Origin: Alphaproteobacteria bacterium
Lineage (GTDB): Bacteria > Pseudomonadota > Alphaproteobacteria > RF32 > CAG-239
Direction of reading: 5' to 3'
Length of the DNA stretch: 5,744 nucleotides
Assembly: GCA_017650255.1 (NCBI GenBank)
Contig: JAGCFG010000024.1
Span: 1-5,744 of the forward strand
Shown: positions 3,001-5,744 of the stretch, piece by piece
How the letters are laid out: the number at the start of each line of letters is the position of its first letter
Numbering within the stretch: the first letter of the stretch is position 1
Translations under genes and position numbers: made by a program
The notes under the pieces: generated by a model
What the model was told of the DNA's origin: nothing
Databases searched by the model: none
Seen by the model: the letters and a program-made list of their open reading frames with translations, nothing else

Positions 3001-5700
3001 TTAGCAGGCTTTTTTGCAGCAGCAATTATTACCACTACCTTCCTTCTTCTCATCATTTTTATGACGAACTGCAGCTTGAGCAGCAGCAAGACGAGCTACC
3101 GGAACACGGAACGGCGAACAAGAAACATAGTTCAAACCGCAAGTCTGGAAGAAGTCGATTGATGCAGGGTCACCACCATGCTCACCGCAAACACCGAGCA
3201 AAATTTTCGGATTTGCAGAACGAGCTTTGCAGCAAGCCATCTTAACAAGCATACCGACACCCTCGACATCGATAGATGCAAACGGGTCTGCAACATAAAC
3301 ACCGCGAGCACGATATTCATCCAAGATAGCACCTGTATCATCACGGCTCATACCGAGAGTTGTTTGTGTCAAGTCATTGGTACCAAAGCCAAAGAATTCA
3401 GCAGATTGAGCCAACTCATCAGCCTTCAAAGCTGCACGTGGCAATTCAATCATTGAACCGACTTCATATTCAACCTTTTTACCTTTTTCGGCAAAAACTT
3501 TCTCGGCAGTTGTGTCGATAATGTTTTTAACGATATCGAGCTCTTTCTTTGAACCTGTCAAAGGAACCTCAATTTCCGGAATAACTTTAATACCGGCATC
3601 TGCACATTCGATAGCAGCCTCAATAATAGCTCTTGTCTGCATCTCACAAATTTCCGGATATGTAATCGGCAAACGGCAACCGCGGTGACCAAGCATCGGG
3701 TTAGCTTCGTGCAAAGCATCAGCACGATTCTTAACTTGTTGCAAAGTCATACCCATTTTGTTTGCCAACTCTTGCATTTCGGCATCTGTGTGCGGCAAAA
3801 ATTCGTGAAGCGGAGGATCGAGCAAACGAACAACAACCGGCAGACCATCCATAATTTTGAACAAATCCTTAAAGTCTTGTTTTTGATAAGGCAACAAACG
3901 AGCCAAAGCAGCACGACGACCTTCTTCATTGTCAGACAAAATCATTGCACGCATATCAGGAATTCTCTCGGCATCAAAGAACATATGCTCTGTTCTGGCC
4001 AAACCGATTCCTTGTGCACCAAAGTCACGAGCTTGCTGAGCATCTTTCGGAGTTTCTGCATTTGCACGAACATCCATGGTACGGAGTTCATCGACCCACC
4101 CCATCAATTTACCAAAGTTACCACTGTTGGTATCAGCCTTAACTGTCGGAACTTGACCTTCAATAATCTGGCCTTTGCCGCCATCCAAAGATACCCAGTC
4201 ACCTTCTTTAACAACAACACCTGACTTTGTTGTCATGGTCTTGTCTTTATAGCTGATGACAATATCATGTGAACCAGACACGCAAGGAGTACCCATACCG
4301 CGAGCAACAACCGCTGCGTGAGATGTCATGCCGCCGCGAGCAGTAATAACACCTTGTGAGGCATGCATACCACCAATATCTTCAGGAGAAGTCTCGTTAC
4401 GGATAAGAATAACTTTTTCACCTTTTGCTGCCCAAGCCTCAGCATCTTCTGCACAGAATACTGCACGACCTACAGCTGCACCAGGAGAAGCAGGGAGACC
4501 GGTAGCAATAACGTTTTTCTTGGCTTTCGGATCCAACATTGGGTGCAGCAACTGATCCAATTGATCAGCACCAACGCGCATAATAGCTTCTTCTTTATTG
4601 AGCAAACCTTCTTCAACCATCTCAACAGCCATGCGAACAGCTGCTTGAGCTGTGCGTTTGCCGTTACGGCATTGCAACATCCACAATTTTCCATGTTCAA
4701 TGGTAAATTCCATATCTTGCATGTCTTTGTAGTGAGCTTCCAAATTATTGCGTACATCAACCAATTCTTTGTAAAGATTTGGCCATTTCTCTTCCAAAGA
4801 AGTGCCGTCACCCTTAGAACCCATCGGTTGCGGAGTTCTGATACCGGCAACAACGTCTTCACCTTGGGCATTAACCAAATATTCGCCGTAATAAACATTT
4901 TCACCTGTTGCAGGGTCTCGAGAGAAGCAAACGCCTGTCGCACAATCATCACCGGCATTACCAAATACCATGGTTTGAACATTAACAGCTGTACCCCAGT
5001 CGCCAGGAATATTATTCAACTTACGATAAGTAATCGCACGATCAACCATCCAAGAGCCAAATACGGCGCCGATTCCTGCCCACAATTGATCCCATGGATC
5101 TTGCGGAACAATTTTACCGATTTTCTGTCCGATTTCTTTATATTGAGCAACCAAAGCCTTCAAATCATCAGCTGTCAAATCTGTATCAGAGGTATAACCT
5201 TTGGATTTTTTCATATTTTCCAAAGCTTCTTCATACAACTCCAAGTCTGCACCCAAAACCACATCAGAGAACATCTGCAAAAAGCGGCGATATGAGTCAT
5301 AAGCAAAACGCTCCGAACCCGAAGCTTTTGCCAAAGCTTTAACTGTTTCATCATTCAAACCAAGGTTCAAAACCGTGTCCATCATACCCGGCATAGAAAC
5401 TCTTGCACCCGAACGAACCGAGAAAAGCAAAGGATTGTTTGCATCAGCAAACTTTTTACCCATAATCTTTTCAACACCGGCAACAGCCTCTTTTACCTGT
5501 TCTTTCAAATCTGCAGGATAAGTTTTATTGTTGTTGTAATAATATGTACAAACTTCTGTTGTAACAGTAAATCCCGGAGGTACCGGCAAACCTACTTTGT
5601 TCATTTCTGCAAGGTTTGCACCTTTACCGCCGAGAAGATTGCGCATGGAGGCATCGCCCTCAGCTTTGCCGTTTCCAAATGTATATACCCATTTTCTCAT
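3001..5700 (-). CDS. ppdK: Pyruvate, phosphate dikinase
   Basis: Cytoplasmic enzyme interconverting ATP, pyruvate and phosphate with AMP, phosphoenolpyruvate and diphosphate; in bacteria it supports either gluconeogenesis or PPi-linked glycolysis. Three domains are visible. The ATP-binding domain (about 1-350) has GGKGANLAEM (24-33), SVRSGARVSMPGMMDT (94-109, Arg96) and MEFTIEHGKLWMLQCR, where Glu331, Gln343 and Arg345 have the spacing of the known nucleotide-site residues. The swivelling phosphohistidine domain has GGMTSHAAVVARGMGTPCV with phosphorylated His461; Thr459 is at the position phosphorylated by the regulatory protein in plants. The C-terminal TIM barrel has GLARTEHMFF, GFGTNDLTQTT and LGVCGEHGGDP with catalytic Cys838. 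At 899 residues it is slightly longer than usual, due to a tail (880-899) ending CCCKKAC. The ATG is preceded by GGAG at 12 nt. Confidence 0.98.
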   Translation of the reverse strand: MRKWVYTFGNGKAEGDASMRNLLGGKGANLAEMNKVGLPVPPGFTVTTEVCTYYYNNNKTYPADLKEQVKEAVAGVEKIMGKKFADANNPLLFSVRSGARVSMPGMMDTVLNLGLNDETVKALAKASGSERFAYDSYRRFLQMFSDVVLGADLELYEEALENMKKSKGYTSDTDLTADDLKALVAQYKEIGQKIGKIVPQDPWDQLWAGIGAVFGSWMVDRAITYRKLNNIPGDWGTAVNVQTMVFGNAGDDCATGVCFSRDPATGENVYYGEYLVNAQGEDVVAGIRTPQPMGSKGDGTSLEEKWPNLYKELVDVRNNLEAHYKDMQDMEFTIEHGKLWMLQCRNGKRTAQAAVRMAVEMVEEGLLNKEEAIMRVGADQLDQLLHPMLDPKAKKNVIATGLPASPGAAVGRAVFCAEDAEAWAAKGEKVILIRNETSPEDIGGMHASQGVITARGGMTSHAAVVARGMGTPCVSGSHDIVISYKDKTMTTKSGVVVKEGDWVSLDGGKGQIIEGQVPTVKADTNSGNFGKLMGWVDELRTMDVRANAETPKDAQQARDFGAQGIGLARTEHMFFDAERIPDMRAMILSDNEEGRRAALARLLPYQKQDFKDLFKIMDGLPVVVRLLDPPLHEFLPHTDAEMQELANKMGMTLQQVKNRADALHEANPMLGHRGCRLPITYPEICEMQTRAIIEAAIECADAGIKVIPEIEVPLTGSKKELDIVKNIIDTTAEKVFAEKGKKVEYEVGSMIELPRAALKADELAQSAEFFGFGTNDLTQTTLGMSRDDTGAILDEYRARGVYVADPFASIDVEGVGMLVKMACCKARSANPKILLGVCGEHGGDPASIDFFQTCGLNYVSCSPFRVPVARLAAAQAAVRHKNDEKKEGSGNNCCCKKAC

Positions 5701-5712
5701 GGTTTATCTGTG

Positions 5713-5716
5713 CTCC
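5713..5716 (-). promoter_or_regulatory. Shine-Dalgarno site of ppdK, long spacing
   Basis: GGAG on the minus strand is 12 nt before the ATG, longer than usual. MRKWVYTFG is the normal N-terminus of the family, so the start stands. Only 44 bases lie upstream in the window and no promoter can be placed. Confidence 0.55.
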
Positions 5717-5744
5717 TATCAGCATTAAGGTTAAAAAAACAAAC

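Noticed and set aside
3685..4224. 179-codon open frame on the plus strand
   Set aside because: Antisense shadow of the ppdK TIM-barrel region; no motif and composition typical of a shadow frame.
4363..5295. 310-codon open frame on the plus strand
   Set aside because: It lies wholly antisense to ppdK, whose catalytic motifs are intact. It lacks recognisable domains and a ribosome binding site, and reflects the codon pattern of the real gene.

Overview
The window looks like chromosomal DNA from an AT-rich Gram-negative bacterium. Pal (an outer-membrane lipoprotein of the Tol-Pal system) and a bacterial-type pyruvate phosphate dikinase are both clear. The Pal sequence and the low GC content fit an uncultured or host-associated alphaproteobacterium, but that placement is an inference without a database search. 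TGA is used as a stop codon, so the genetic code looks standard. Every credible gene lies on the minus strand, so the biological reading order runs from right to left.

Right part (5744 to 3001): ppdK, a complete 899-residue pyruvate phosphate dikinase with all catalytic motifs and an unusual cysteine-rich C-terminal tail. Middle (3000 to 2540): a 461-base gap between ppdK and pal. Its ppdK-proximal part holds three tandem copies of an unnamed palindromic element. Two copies fold into hairpins of about 120 nt with related outer arms, unrelated but self-complementary inner stems, and a shared GTAC-loop-GTAC tip. The last copy starts 2 nt after the ppdK stop and probably terminates it. The rest of the gap is the AT-rich upstream region of pal. 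Next (2539 to 2032): pal with a clear Shine-Dalgarno site and its own intrinsic terminator; no other tol gene is visible.

Left part (2031 to 1): four tandem paralogous genes for small, very hydrophobic membrane proteins that I do not recognise. Each appears to be a self-contained unit of promoter, leader without a Shine-Dalgarno site, single ORF and terminator hairpin. All four hairpins are variants of one sequence in which most stem differences are G-U tolerant. In three units the T-tract of the preceding terminator runs directly into a TGGACA -35 element. The proteins share a QPxV-type N-terminal motif and an (N/Y)H(T/Q)T-x3-D motif between two membrane segments. The array touches the left window edge and may continue.

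ppdK (PEP/pyruvate interconversion) and pal (envelope integrity) have no obvious functional link and are separated by hairpins. The two items most likely to be undescribed are the palindromic array and the membrane-protein cassette array.
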